Shown here piece after piece: positions 37,558 through 47,300 of a DNA stretch of 64,000 nucleotides; the first letter of the stretch is position 1; every line of letters begins with the position of its first letter. This stretch comes from Achromobacter pestifer (GTDB lineage Bacteria > Pseudomonadota > Gammaproteobacteria > Burkholderiales > Burkholderiaceae_B). The DNA is taken from positions 930,001 to 994,000 of the forward strand of contig NZ_CP053985.1 of assembly GCF_013267355.1 (NCBI RefSeq). The letters are read 5' to 3'. The notes beneath the pieces are model-generated. The model had not been told where the DNA came from. It saw nothing but the letters and a program-made list of their open reading frames with translations, and made no database searches. A program made the position numbers and the translations under genes.

Positions 37558-38217
37558 TCAATCTTTGTGCTTCAGTTGTTCCAGCACCGCAAACGGCGAC
37601 GGACGCTTGACAGCGGGCTCCTCGGGAGGAGCTTCACTGACTTTGGCCAGCGCGCCCGGGCATACATCATGCTTGGGCACATACGGAACGCTCAGAATGA
37701 GCTCATCTTCGATCTGGGCCAGCAGATCAAAATGATGCGAACCCACCACCTTTTCAGGCAGGTTGGACACAAAACCATTTCCTTCTTCGTCCTCGTCGTC
37801 CTCGCCTGACGACTCCCCGTAGGAAGCGCCATCGTCGAGATCGGCTTCGGACTTGACCAGCTGCAAAAGGACTTCGCTGTCGATCGGATATACGAACGGC
37901 TCATTGCACCGCTGGCACACCAGCACAGGGTTCGCCTGCACGTGGACATGCAATAGCGGCCGGCCAAGCATGAGGCCGGATTTGCCCATTTCGCCGCGCA
38001 CGGACCACGTCACGAGCCCGGCATCGCCCTGCGGTTGTTCGGGTAGCCCTTCAACCGCGCGCGTAAACCGCACAAGAGGTATGGTTCCTTGCGCTTCCTT
38101 GCCCATCTGGGCAAATGCGTATGCATCGATGCGCTTGATGTTCAGTCCTTTGCATTCGCGGGGCCTGCACGAGCCTGGTTGCGTCTCTCGTCTTTCAAGA
38201 CACGCGCCTTGGTTCAT
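37558..38217 (-). CDS. yceD: YceD/DUF177 protein (23S rRNA accumulation protein)
   Basis: A DUF177 protein needed for normal 23S rRNA accumulation in plants and E. coli, encoded next to L32 in most bacteria. Family similarity starts at about [17 protein letters not shown]. The CxxC pair is in [11 protein letters not shown]. An acidic insert (residues about 137-152) follows. The ATG at 38217 gives 219 residues and has GGGA 8 bases ahead, but it adds about 27 Cys/Arg-rich residues not typical of the family. An AAAGGA ribosome-like site sits just before in-frame CTG (38145) and ATC (38139) codons, so the true start is open. First gene of the operon. Confidence 0.85.
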   Translation of the reverse strand: MNQGACLERRETQPGSCRPRECKGLNIKRIDAYAFAQMGKEAQGTIPLVRFTRAVEGLPEQPQGDAGLVTWSVRGEMGKSGLMLGRPLLHVHVQANPVLVCQRCNEPFVYPIDSEVLLQLVKSEADLDDGASYGESSGEDDEDEEGNGFVSNLPEKVVGSHHFDLLAQIEDELILSVPYVPKHDVCPGALAKVSEAPPEEPAVKRPSPFAVLEQLKHKD

Positions 38218-38240
38218 GCAAAAATCCCGCAAAACGTTAG

Positions 38241-38270
38241 ATAATACTGTGACTTACGTATCAACGTCAA
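38241..38270 (-). promoter_or_regulatory. Sigma-70 promoter of the yceD-rpmF-plsX-fab operon
   Basis: On the minus strand, -35 TTGACG (38265-38270) and -10 TATTAT (38241-38246) are separated by 18 bases. Transcription should begin near 38234, about 17 bases ahead of the yceD ATG. It is the best promoter match I found in the window and is the likely head of the long leftward gene run. Confidence 0.75.
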
Positions 38271-38277
38271 ATATCGC

Positions 38278-38880
38278 ATGCCTTCAAAGCCCAGCCTCAT
38301 CCTCGCGTCCAGCTCGCGTTACCGCAAAGAACTGCTGTCCCGCCTGCGCCTGCCCTTCACGGCAATTTCCCCCGATGTAGACGAAACGCCACAGTCCGGC
38401 GAAACCCCGGCAGCCCTGGCGCTGCGCCTGTCCGTGGCCAAGGCCATGGCAGTCGCGGCCAGCCACCCCGGCAGCATCGTGATCGGCTCGGACCAGGTGG
38501 CCACCGTGGATGGACAACCCATCGGCAAGCCAGGGGATTTCCCGCGCGCCCTGGCGCAATTGCAGGCCCTATCGGGTCAAATCGTGGAATTCCACAGCGC
38601 CCTGGCGGTCACGGACGGCCAGCGGGTGGAGAAAGCCGACATCGTCACGCGCTGCCGTTTCCGCAAATTGTCGGACCGCGCCATCGAGGCCTATCTGCGC
38701 GCCGAGGAACCCTACGATACCGCAGGCAGCGCCAAGGCGGAAAGCCTGGGCATCGCGCTGATGGAAAGCATCCAGAGCGACGACCCTACCGCCATCATCG
38801 GCCTGCCGCTGATCGCGCTGACTGGCATGCTGGCGGGTTTCGGCCTGGACCCGCTGGACGCTCCCGGAGCGCCCGCATGA
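38278..38880 (+). CDS. Maf/YceF nucleotide pyrophosphatase
   Basis: A 200-residue Maf-like protein of the YceF type, expected to hydrolyse 7-methyl-GTP or similar modified nucleotides. LILASSSRYRKELLSRLRLPF at the N-terminus (landmark: LASSSRYRKELLSRL), SPDVDETP, IGSDQVA and GKPGDF are the family motifs. The ATG at 38278 lacks a clear Shine-Dalgarno sequence and is divergent from yceD across 60 bases. Its stop overlaps the next gene by ATGA. Confidence 0.92.
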   Translation: MPSKPSLILASSSRYRKELLSRLRLPFTAISPDVDETPQSGETPAALALRLSVAKAMAVAASHPGSIVIGSDQVATVDGQPIGKPGDFPRALAQLQALSGQIVEFHSALAVTDGQRVEKADIVTRCRFRKLSDRAIEAYLRAEEPYDTAGSAKAESLGIALMESIQSDDPTAIIGLPLIALTGMLAGFGLDPLDAPGAPA

Positions 38881-39587
38881 GCGGCGCGCTGCACCTGATC
38901 CCGGTCGGCCTGGGCGAAGCCCCGCCCGAGCGCTGGCTGCCCGCCGAAGTCCGCGCCCTGGCGGGCCGGCTGGATACCTATATCGCCGAAAACGCCAAGA
39001 CCGCCCGCGCCTTCCTCAAGCTGATCGGCACCACCCGGCCGCTGCAGGAAATCACCATCCACACCCTGACCGACAAGGTCAACGCCACCCAGATCAAGGC
39101 CTGGCTGGAGCCGGCGCTCAAGGGCGCGGAAATCGGCCTGGTTTCCGAGGCCGGCTGCCCCGCGGTCGCGGATCCGGGGGCCAAGGTCGCCGACGCCGCC
39201 CACCGCCTGGGCATCACGGTAAAGCCCTGGGTCGGCCCCTCTTCCATCCTGCTGGGCCTGATGGCCAGCGGCCTGGACGGCCAGCGCTTCGCCTTCCACG
39301 GCTATGCGCCGGTGGACCCGGCGGAACGCGCCAAGCAGCTGCGCGCCTGGGAGCAGCATTCGGCCAAGCACAACCAGACCCAGTTGCTGATCGAGACCCC
39401 CTACCGCAACGCCGCCATGTTCGCCACGCTGCTGGCCAGCCTGAAAGGCGACACCAAGCTGTGCGTGGCCCGCTCGGTCACGACCGCCGACGAATGGATC
39501 GTCACCCGCAGCGTGGCCGACTGGAAGCAGCAGCCGGCGCCCCAGCTCGACAAGCTGCCGACGCTGTTCCTCTTCCTGGCGCGCTGA
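38877..39587 (+). CDS. SAM-dependent methyltransferase, RsmI/tetrapyrrole methylase fold
   Basis: A 236-residue protein of the fold shared by RsmI (16S rRNA C1402 2'-O-methyltransferase) and tetrapyrrole methylases. LHLIPVGLGEA, YIAENAKTARAFLK, GLVSEAGCPAVADPGAKVADAAH (landmark: SEAGCPAVADPG) and VGPSSILLGLMASG match. It lacks the usual RsmI opening (a VxTPIGNLxD-type motif) and is shorter, so it is probably a paralogue rather than RsmI itself. Coupled to maf by ATGA. Confidence 0.8.
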   Translation: MSGALHLIPVGLGEAPPERWLPAEVRALAGRLDTYIAENAKTARAFLKLIGTTRPLQEITIHTLTDKVNATQIKAWLEPALKGAEIGLVSEAGCPAVADPGAKVADAAHRLGITVKPWVGPSSILLGLMASGLDGQRFAFHGYAPVDPAERAKQLRAWEQHSAKHNQTQLLIETPYRNAAMFATLLASLKGDTKLCVARSVTTADEWIVTRSVADWKQQPAPQLDKLPTLFLFLAR

Positions 39588-39590
39588 CCC

Positions 39591-40376
39591 ATGCACCGCC
39601 TGTTTCTTGCGCCGCTTGCCGCGGCCATCCTGGCGGGATGCGCCGCTCGCGGCCCCGCCGGCCTGGACCTGGACACCTCCGTCACTGCCGTCAGCCAGGC
39701 CAGCCGGGTGCGCAGCATCGTGCTGCACTACACCAGCGTCGACGACGCCCACTCGATGGAATTGCTCTCCAAGGGCAAGGTCAGCTCCCATTACCTGGTA
39801 AACGACTCCGGGCGCGTCTACCGGCTGGTGGACGAGAACCGCGCCGCCTGGCATGCGGGCGCCAGTTCCTGGTATGGCAACATCGCCATGAACAGCACGT
39901 CCATCGGCATAGAAATCGTCAACCCGGGCTGGACGGAGGGTCCGGACGGCAAGCCCGTCTGGCACCCCTATAACGACAAGCAATTGCGCGCCTTGACCAT
40001 ACTGCTGCGCGATATTGCGCAGCGGCACGGCATCGCGCCCGAAAACATCGTGGGCCATAGCGACATCGCGCCACAGCGCAAGGTGGACCCTGGCCCTCTT
40101 TTTCCTTGGAAAATGCTGGCCGAGGCTGGGATTGGACGTTGGTACGACGAAACCGGCGCCGCCGCACACCTCGCACGCCTGCAGGCCCAAGGCGTCCCCG
40201 ACGTGGCGTGGTTCCAGAAGCAGCTGACGCGGCTGGGCTACGCCTGCCCGCAGGACGGAACCCTGGACCCGGCCACGATCGGCGCGCTGGCGGCCTTCCA
40301 GATGCACTACCGGCCGGCGCTGCACGACGGTCAGCCAGATGCAGAGACCGCCGCCATCATGCTGGCGATGCCGTAG
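39591..40376 (+). CDS. AmiD-like N-acetylmuramoyl-L-alanine amidase, lipoprotein
   Basis: A 261-residue predicted outer-membrane lipoprotein that cleaves the amide between MurNAc and the stem peptide. The lipobox is LAGC with Cys17. The amidase_2 domain (about 35-185) has a zinc His in IVLHYTSVDD, a conserved Glu in IGIEIVNPG, and His and Asp in GHSDIAPQRKVDPG. A peptidoglycan-binding helical domain follows (about 205-255, FQKQLTRLGYACPQDGTLD). The start lies 3 bases after the methyltransferase stop, so maf, methyltransferase and amidase form one operon. Confidence 0.9.
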   Translation: MHRLFLAPLAAAILAGCAARGPAGLDLDTSVTAVSQASRVRSIVLHYTSVDDAHSMELLSKGKVSSHYLVNDSGRVYRLVDENRAAWHAGASSWYGNIAMNSTSIGIEIVNPGWTEGPDGKPVWHPYNDKQLRALTILLRDIAQRHGIAPENIVGHSDIAPQRKVDPGPLFPWKMLAEAGIGRWYDETGAAAHLARLQAQGVPDVAWFQKQLTRLGYACPQDGTLDPATIGALAAFQMHYRPALHDGQPDAETAAIMLAMP

Positions 40377-40388
40377 GCGCGAACAGCG

Positions 40389-41039
40389 CTAGCGCCGGCC
40401 GCGCAGCCAGGCGACCAGCCGCCATCCCAGCAGCAGGGCCAGCACGGCAGCGTACATCGCGGGTTGCGCCAGATCGTTCTTGCCGGCCTTATGCCACCAA
40501 TAATGCAGCACCGCCAGCAAGCCTATGGCATAGACAGCCCGATGCAGGCTCTGCCAGCGCTTGCCAAGTTTGCGCATGGCCCATTGTGTGGACGTGGCCG
40601 CCAACGCGGTCATCAGCACGAACGCCGCGAATCCGACCATGATGAAGGGACGTTCGCCAATATCGCGCAGCATTCCGGCCGGATCGAAACCGCGGTCCCA
40701 CCAGACCCAGGCCATGAAGTGCATGGAACCATAGAAGAACGCGAACAGCCCGCACATCCGGCGCAACCGCAGCAACGCCGGCTGACCGGTCAGCCGGCGC
40801 AGCGGCGTGATGGCCAGCGTCACCAGCAGGCAGACCAGGGTCCAGGTGCCCGATGAACGGGTCAGGAACTCCACGGGGTTCGCCGTCAGTCCGTTGTTCA
40901 CGCCCAACCAGATCCAGCGCGCGAACGGCGCCAGCCCCAGCAGGAACAGGAACGGCTTGAAGCGCCCCACCGCCTTGGCGGAAAGCGGGGCCTTGCGCGG
41001 CGGCGCAGCCGGAGCGGCCTGCGGAGTGCCGTCAGGCAT
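40389..41039 (-). CDS. msrQ: Heme-binding membrane subunit MsrQ
   Basis: A 216-residue inner-membrane cytochrome (YedZ) that passes electrons from the quinone pool to periplasmic MsrP for repair of oxidised methionines. About six membrane segments; conserved heme histidines lie in FFYGSMHFMAWVW and in the loops with SLHRAVYAIGLLAVLHYWWH (landmark: LHYWWHKAG). It begins 9 bases after msrP, the usual pairing. A Pro/Ala-rich cytoplasmic N-terminus of about 25 residues precedes the first segment. Confidence 0.94.
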   Translation of the reverse strand: MPDGTPQAAPAAPPRKAPLSAKAVGRFKPFLFLLGLAPFARWIWLGVNNGLTANPVEFLTRSSGTWTLVCLLVTLAITPLRRLTGQPALLRLRRMCGLFAFFYGSMHFMAWVWWDRGFDPAGMLRDIGERPFIMVGFAAFVLMTALAATSTQWAMRKLGKRWQSLHRAVYAIGLLAVLHYWWHKAGKNDLAQPAMYAAVLALLLGWRLVAWLRGRR

Positions 41040-41048
41040 GGAGCCGCC

Positions 41049-42011
41049 TCAATAGTTCGCCTTCAGGTCCATGCCCTGATAGAGCGACGCCACCTGTTCG
41101 GCATAACCGTTGAACATCAAGGTCTTGCGCTTGGGCGAGAACAGGCCGTCCTCGCCGATGCGGCGCTCCGTGGCCTGGCTCCAGCGCGGATGAGGCACGT
41201 CGGGATTCACATTGGCGTAAAGGCCATACTCCTGCGGCGCAGCCTTGATCCAGGACGACACGGGCGGCTTTTCCACCAGTCGGATCTTCACCAGGGACTT
41301 GGCAGACTTGAAGCCGTATTTCCAGGGCACCGCCAGTCTGAGCGGCGCGCCGTTCTGGTTCGGCAGCACGCGGCCGTAGACGCCGAACACCAGCATGGCC
41401 AGGGGATTCATGGCCTCGTCGATGCGCAGGCCTTCCACATAGGGCCACTCCAGGATCGCGGCGCGCACGCCCGGCATATTCTCGCGCTGCACGGCGGTCA
41501 CGAATTCCACGTACTTGGCGTTGCCCGTGGGCTCGACCTGCTTGAGCAGCGCCGACAGTGAATAGCCCACCCAGGGAATCACCATGGACCAGCCCTCGAC
41601 GCAGCGTAGCCGGTAGACGCGCTCTTCCATCGGCGCCAGCTTGAGCAGCTCTTCGATGGAGAACGTGCGCGGCCGGCCGACCTCGCCCTCGACGCTCACG
41701 CTCCAGGGACGTGTCTGCAATTTGCCAGCGTTGGCGGCGGGGTCGTCCTTATCGACGCCGAACTCGTAGTAATTGTTGTACGACGTCACATCAGCCAGCG
41801 AGGTCTGCTTGTCCATGACGCTCAAAGCCGCGTTGGCCTTGCCCGGCAGGGCGCCTGCCTCCTGGGCATGTGCGCTGCGCGCGGCCCACCCCGGCAGGCC
41901 CGCGGCCGCCGCGACCATCCCGGCACGCAGCATCAGTTCGCGGCGCGAGCGCCAGACGGTCTCGGAGGTGATCTCGGACGGAAGAATATCGTCGGGCTTG
42001 CGTATCAACAT
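41049..42011 (-). CDS. msrP: Periplasmic methionine sulfoxide reductase, catalytic subunit MsrP
   Basis: A 320-residue molybdopterin enzyme that reduces methionine sulfoxide in periplasmic proteins. A Tat signal ([18 protein letters not shown]) exports it folded. The molybdenum-ligating Cys137 is in [25 protein letters not shown] elements appear as [15 protein letters not shown]. Two adjacent ATGs exist at 42014 and 42011; the second is favoured because GGAG is then 6 bases upstream. Co-transcribed with msrQ. Confidence 0.95.
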   Translation of the reverse strand: MLIRKPDDILPSEITSETVWRSRRELMLRAGMVAAAAGLPGWAARSAHAQEAGALPGKANAALSVMDKQTSLADVTSYNNYYEFGVDKDDPAANAGKLQTRPWSVSVEGEVGRPRTFSIEELLKLAPMEERVYRLRCVEGWSMVIPWVGYSLSALLKQVEPTGNAKYVEFVTAVQRENMPGVRAAILEWPYVEGLRIDEAMNPLAMLVFGVYGRVLPNQNGAPLRLAVPWKYGFKSAKSLVKIRLVEKPPVSSWIKAAPQEYGLYANVNPDVPHPRWSQATERRIGEDGLFSPKRKTLMFNGYAEQVASLYQGMDLKANY

Positions 42012-42176
42012 CATGGTCTCCGGTGTGGCGCCCGCAGGATCATGGACGCGCCCTGCGCAAGCCATGGACGCCGCGCGGCCCCATGATATTCCGCGGCAGC
42101 CGGCGCTTGCGGGTATTTCCTATAGACCGGCGCGCGCGCCGGGTGTTCCGCCCCACGCGCTCCCGGAGGCCGGCCG

Positions 42177-42830
42177 CTACATCACGCGCGGCAACAGCCA
42201 CTCGCGCAATCCCGGCACACTGTCGAGCACCGCCTGGGGCGAGCATCCCTCCAGTTCCTTCAGGGTGTGAGCGCCATAGGTCACGCCCAGGCCGTGCACG
42301 CCGGCATTGATCGCCATTTGCAGATCGTGCGAGGTGTCGCCCACCATCACCACACGCTCCGGATCCACATCCAGCTCCTGCATCAGTTCGTGCAGCATCG
42401 CCGGATGCGGCTTGCTGAAGGTTTCGTCGGCGGTACGGGTGGCGTCGAACAGCGGCCCCAGCCCGGTCGCGGCCAGCGCGCGGGTCAGGCCCACGCGGCT
42501 CTTGCCGGTAGCGACGGCCAGGCGCACGTTCTGCCCCGCCAATTCACCCAGCAGTTCCTGCACGCCCTCGAACAGGCGCAATTCCGGATCGCGCAGCAGG
42601 TAGTGGGTGCGGTAGCGCTCCAGGAAACGCGGCAGCATCGCCTGCGTCAGTTCCGGCACCGCGCGGCGCAGGGCGCTTTCCAGGGACAGACCTATCACCC
42701 AACTGGCATCGGACGCCGAGGGCACCGCCAGCTCCAGGTCGCGGCAGGCGCCCTGGATGGCCGCCACGATGCTGTGCGTGGAATCCATCAGGGTGCCATC
42801 CCAGTCAAAAACGACCAGCGAATACGACAT
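42177..42830 (-). CDS. HAD-superfamily phosphatase, phosphoglycolate-phosphatase-like
   Basis: A 217-residue HAD subfamily IA hydrolase. Motif I is VFDWDGTLMDST, motif II ATGKSR, motif III lysine in FSKPHPAML, and motif IV MVGDTSHDLQMA. The cap domain spans about residues 16-82. It resembles Gph-like phosphatases, but the substrate is not certain. It starts 2 bases after the rluC stop, a pairing seen across Betaproteobacteria. Confidence 0.9.
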   Translation of the reverse strand: MSYSLVVFDWDGTLMDSTHSIVAAIQGACRDLELAVPSASDASWVIGLSLESALRRAVPELTQAMLPRFLERYRTHYLLRDPELRLFEGVQELLGELAGQNVRLAVATGKSRVGLTRALAATGLGPLFDATRTADETFSKPHPAMLHELMQELDVDPERVVMVGDTSHDLQMAINAGVHGLGVTYGAHTLKELEGCSPQAVLDSVPGLREWLLPRVM

Positions 42831-42832
42831 GA

Positions 42833-43810
42833 TCAGACCAACTCCAATTTTTTCAGTATTTGCCGGCAGGCGGGGGGCAGCTCGGCGGTAAGCGTCAAGA
42901 GCTCGCCCGTCACCGGGTGAGCCAGGGTCAATTGGTGGGCGTGCAGGAACATCCTGCCAAAGCCCATGCGCGAGAACTGCGCGCGCACCTCGTCGTGGCC
43001 ATACTTGTCGTCGCCCACGATGGGAAAGCCGCTGGCCGCCAGGTGCACCCGGATCTGGTGGGTACGCCCGGTACGCAACTCGGCGTCGACCAGACTATAG
43101 CCACCAAACCGCTGCTTGAGCGTGACGATGGTGTGCGCCGTCTGACCGTCGGGATCCACCTTGACCCGGCGCTCGCCGGACTGGGTGGTCCATTTGGACA
43201 GGCCCAGTTTGATGTGCTGGCGATCATTGACCCAATCGCCCTCGACCAGGGCCAGGTAGTGCTTGTCCCCTTTTCCTTCACGCAGCATGGCGTGCAGCGC
43301 CAGCAGAGCGCTGCGCTTCTTGGCCACCATCAAGAGGCCCGAGGTTTCCCGGTCCAGGCGATGGACCAGTTCCAGGAACTTGGCGCCGGGCCGGGCAGCC
43401 CGCAATTGCTCGATCACGCCGAAGGACACGCCGCTGCCGCCATGGACCGCCACGCCGGCGGGCTTGTCCACCACCAGCAGGGCTTCGTCCTCGAACACCA
43501 CTGGGAATTCGGCGCCCGGAACCGGACGCGGCTTGCCTGGGTCCGGCAGCCGCAATGGCGGAATGCGGACGACATCGCCTTCCGCGACCCGGTAGTCGGC
43601 CGAAGTGCGTCCCTTGTTTATCCGCACCTCGCCGCCACGGATGGCCTTGTAGATGTGTGTTTTGGGGACGCCCTTGCACAGCCTCGCCAGGAAGTTGTCC
43701 AGGCGTTGGCCGGCCTGTTCGGCATCGACCTCCACCATGCGGACGGCGGGGGCAGCTTTAGAGAGGGGAATGGAGGAGGAAGTTTCTTTGCGCATTGCGG
43801 AAAGCGACAT
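42833..43810 (-). CDS. rluC: 23S rRNA pseudouridine synthase RluC
   Basis: An RluA-family pseudouridine synthase that modifies 23S rRNA (positions 955, 2504 and 2580 in E. coli). An S4-type domain (QRLDNFLARLCKGVPKTHIYKAIRGGEVRIN, landmark: THIYKAIRGGEVRIN) is followed by the catalytic domain with Asp in HRLDRETSGLL and RTGRTHQIRVH. Length is 325 residues from the ATG at 43810; another ATG at 43795 gives 320. Neither has a good ribosome site. It is divergent from rne, as in E. coli. Confidence 0.94.
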   Translation of the reverse strand: MSLSAMRKETSSSIPLSKAAPAVRMVEVDAEQAGQRLDNFLARLCKGVPKTHIYKAIRGGEVRINKGRTSADYRVAEGDVVRIPPLRLPDPGKPRPVPGAEFPVVFEDEALLVVDKPAGVAVHGGSGVSFGVIEQLRAARPGAKFLELVHRLDRETSGLLMVAKKRSALLALHAMLREGKGDKHYLALVEGDWVNDRQHIKLGLSKWTTQSGERRVKVDPDGQTAHTIVTLKQRFGGYSLVDAELRTGRTHQIRVHLAASGFPIVGDDKYGHDEVRAQFSRMGFGRMFLHAHQLTLAHPVTGELLTLTAELPPACRQILKKLELV

Positions 43811-44316
43811 ATAATCGGGACAGCCTAAAGGGGCTGAACTAGCCGCCTGACGTAGAGATGCAACGTACGCAACTCCGTCGAGCGCGCGGGCCGCCATTGT
43901 ACTGCCTGCTCATTCAACCCCTGGGGTCATTTGGTCGCCGGCGCAACCGCGCCCTGCCGGATAGTGGTGTGGCATTCATTTTGCCCGCTGTCCCAGCAGG
44001 TCCGTTGCATGCCGCAAGCGGCTCTGAAGCACCGCAAGAATCGTCGCATATTTAAAGCACCAGCTGCGTGTGGGCAACCAATCCGACCGCAACTGCCGTT
44101 CACAGCACTTTTCCGTCAAACCACATTCAGTGAAGCTGACCCTCCTGCTGACAGAACCCCGAGCCCCACGGCTCGACGTGCCCGCCTGACCCGCGGCGGA
44201 TACGCCTGGGCGCCGCCCAGGTACGGTCCGCATTTCTTGCCCGCTTCAGCCGCAGCCCGAGTGACCCGAGGTCACGCGCCGATATCGGCGCGTCATGACA
44301 ACGGAGAACCCCTCTC
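43811..44316 (+). promoter_or_regulatory. 506-base rluC-rne intergenic region and structured rne leader
   Basis: No convincing protein gene is visible here. Upstream of rne it contains four consecutive perfect hairpins: GAGCC-CCAC-GGCTC (44161-44174), CCTGGGC-GCC-GCCCAGG (44205-44221), GTGACC-CGA-GGTCAC (44261-44275) and the palindrome CGCGCCGATATCGGCGCG (44275-44292). The last ends 10 bases before GGAGA of the rne ribosome site. In E. coli a structured rne 5' UTR lets RNase E control its own mRNA; sequence differs, but the layout suggests the same kind of feedback. A -10-like TATTTA lies near 44049. Confidence 0.65.
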
Positions 44317-47300
44317 ATGAAGCGCATGCTGTTCAATGCGACGCATCAGGAAGAATTACGCGTCGCTATCGTCGATGGGCAAAAACTCATCGACCTCGAC
44401 ATCGAGACTGCCGGCCGCGAACAACGCAAAGGCAACATCTACAAAGGTGTCATCACCCGGATCGAACCCGGCCTCGAAGCCTGCTTCGTCAACTACGGCG
44501 AAGACCGCCACGGGTTCCTGCCCTTCAAGGAAGTTGCCCGCAGCTTCTTCAAGGAAGGCGTGGACGTCCGTAGCGCCCGCATCCAGGACGCCCTGCGCGA
44601 AGGCCAGGAACTGATCGTCCAGGTCGAAAAGGAAGAGCGCGGCAACAAGGGCGCGGCCCTGACCACGTTCATCTCGCTGGCCGGCCGCTACCTGGTCCTG
44701 ATGCCCAACAACCCCCGCGGCGGCGGCGTTTCGCGCCGTGTCGAGGGCGAGGATCGCCAGGAACTGCGCGACACCATGGAGCAGCTCGATCTGCCCCAGG
44801 GCATGAGCATCATCGCCCGCACCGCCGGCATCGGCCGCAACGTCGAAGAACTCCAGTGGGACTTGTCCTACCTGTTGCAGCTCTGGACGGCCATCGACGG
44901 CGCCGCGCGCGACAACTCCGCGCCCATCCTGATCTACCTGGAATCCAGCCTGGTCATCCGGGCCATCCGCGATTACTTCTCCCCGGAAATCGGTGAGATC
45001 CTCATCGATACCGACGAGATCGCCGACCAGGCCACGGCCTTCATGAGCGTGGTGATGCCGGACAACGTCCAGCGCGTCAAACGCTACCGCGACGATATCC
45101 CCCTCTTCTCCCGTTTCCAGATCGAACACCAGATCGAAACGGCGTACTCGCGCACGGTCACGCTGCCCTCGGGCGGCGCCATCGTCATCGACCACACCGA
45201 AGCCCTGGTTTCCGTGGACGTCAACTCGGCCCGCTCCACGCGCGGCGCCGACATCGAGGAAACCGCGCTGCGCACCAACTCGGAAGCGGCCGACGAAGTG
45301 GCCCGCCAGTTGCGCCTGCGCGACCTGGGCGGCCTGATCGTCATCGACTTCATCGACATGGAGGACAGCAAGAACCAGCGCGCCGTTGAACAGCGCCTGC
45401 GTGACGCCCTCCATTTCGACCGCGCCCGCGTCCAGATGGGCAAGATTTCGCGCTTCGGCCTGATGGAACTGTCGCGCCAGCGCCTGCGCCCGGCCCTGAA
45501 CGAAGGCTCGCACATCACCTGCCCGCGCTGCAACGGCACCGGTGTGATCCGCGACGCCGAGTCCAGCGCCCTGCACGTGCTGCGCCTGCTGCAGGAAGAG
45601 GCCATGAAGGAAAACACCGCCGCCGTGCACGCCCAAGTGCCCGTCGACGTTGCCACCTACCTGCTGAACGAAAAGCGCGCCGACATCACCAAGATGGAAG
45701 CCCGCCTCAAGGTCAACCTGATGCTGATCCCCAACAAGCATCTGGAAACGCCGCACCACCACATCGAGCGCCTGCGCCACGACGATCCGCGCCTGGAAGA
45801 GCTGAAGACCAGTTTCGAACTGGTCGAAGCCCCGGCCACGGACGCCCCTTGGCAGCCGCGCGAGCACGAGATCAAGTCGCGTCCGGAAGCCCTGGTCAAG
45901 GGCATCACGCCGTCGCAGCCCGCTCCGGTGTCCACGCCGGCGCCCGCCGCGCCGGCTCCCGCCCCGGCAGCCGCCGGCGGCCTGGGTGGCCTGTTCAAGC
46001 GCCTGGTCGGCTGGCTGACCGGCGGTGGTTCTGAAGCGGCCAAGCCCGCCGCCGCCCAGGAAGACAGCGCCAAGCGCGCCAGCTCCGGCCGCGGCAAGGG
46101 CCGCAGCGGCCATGACGGCCAGGAACGCCGTGGCGAACGCCATGGTTCGGACCGCAACCGCAACCGCCGCGGCGAAGGCGCCGAGGCCAGCGAAGGCGGC
46201 CGCCACCACGTGCGCGGCAATCGCCGCCCCGAGGGCGAGCGCCAGGAACGCGGCGAACGCCACAATCGCAGCGACGCCCGCGGCGAACGCGACACCCAGG
46301 CCACGCAAGCGGCCTTGGCGTCCAACCGCCCCGAGCAAGCCGTGGAAGCCGGCGGCGAGGACACCGGCGCCGGCCGCAACCGCCGCCGCGGCCGTGGCCG
46401 CAATCGTCGCGAGGAAGGCCAGTCCGACGCTCCGATGAGCGAACAGGAAAGCATGGTCGCCGCGCTGGCTCAGACTGTCGCCACCGCCCTGCCCGAGACC
46501 AAATCCGCCCCTGAGGCCGTTCTGGAAGTGGCCGAGACCGCCGAGGCTGTCGAACAGACCGCCGATGGCGTGCCTGCCATGGAAGGCGCCGAAGGCGCGG
46601 CCGACCCGGAACGCAAGCGTCGCCGCCGCCGCAGCCGCCGTGGCCGCCGCAGCCCGGACGAAGCCGGTCTGGCTGGTAGCGACGAGCAACTGGACGATGG
46701 CGCCGACGATGACGGCGTCGAGCAACCGGAAGAAACCGCTGTCCAGCCCGCCGTGACCGCCGCACAAGCCGTGGAACCCGTGGCCCAGGCCCAGCAGGTC
46801 GAAGCCGCTGCCGACGCCGCACCGGCGCAAGGCCAGCAGGCCGAAGCCGCGCCGGTTGAACCCGCCAAGGTCGCCGCCGCCCCGGTCGAGGCCCAGCAGG
46901 CTGAACCCGTCCAAGCCGAAGCCCCGCAAGCCGTCGAACCCGTGGCCCAGTCCGTGCAAACGGCTGCCGCGGAAGTGACCCAGCCGGTCTCCGTGCAGGC
47001 CGCGAGCGAGGTTTCCGCCCCCGCTGCGTCCGAGCCGGCGCCGGTGGAAGCCGCCGCCGTCGAGCCCGTGGTTGCTCCCGCTCCCGCGCCTGTCGCCCCG
47101 GTTGCGCCCGCCGCGCAGGTGGCGGCCGCCCCGGCGCCCGCAGCCAGCCAACCCATCGTGGTGCCGGCTGCCGCCCCGTCGGCCAAGGCCCAGGCCCTGC
47201 ACGATGTGGTGAATGCCGCTGGCCTGCAGTGGGTGGAAACCGATCCGGACCGCCACGCCCAGACCCAGCTGCGCATCGCCGCGGCGCACACGCCGGTCCG

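Noticed and set aside
38712..40325. A 537-codon open frame antisense to maf, methyltransferase and amidase genes
   Set aside because: It spans three supported genes on the other strand and shows no motif.
43811..44160. Possible small protein genes in the rluC-rne gap
   Set aside because: Short frames lack ribosome sites and recognisable composition; leader RNA is the simpler reading.
46700..47200. Repeated GCC-rich units in the rne tail considered as a DNA repeat or CRISPR-like array
   Set aside because: Units are irregular, stay in frame and encode low-complexity Ala/Pro/Val/Glu; there are no identical repeats with unique spacers.
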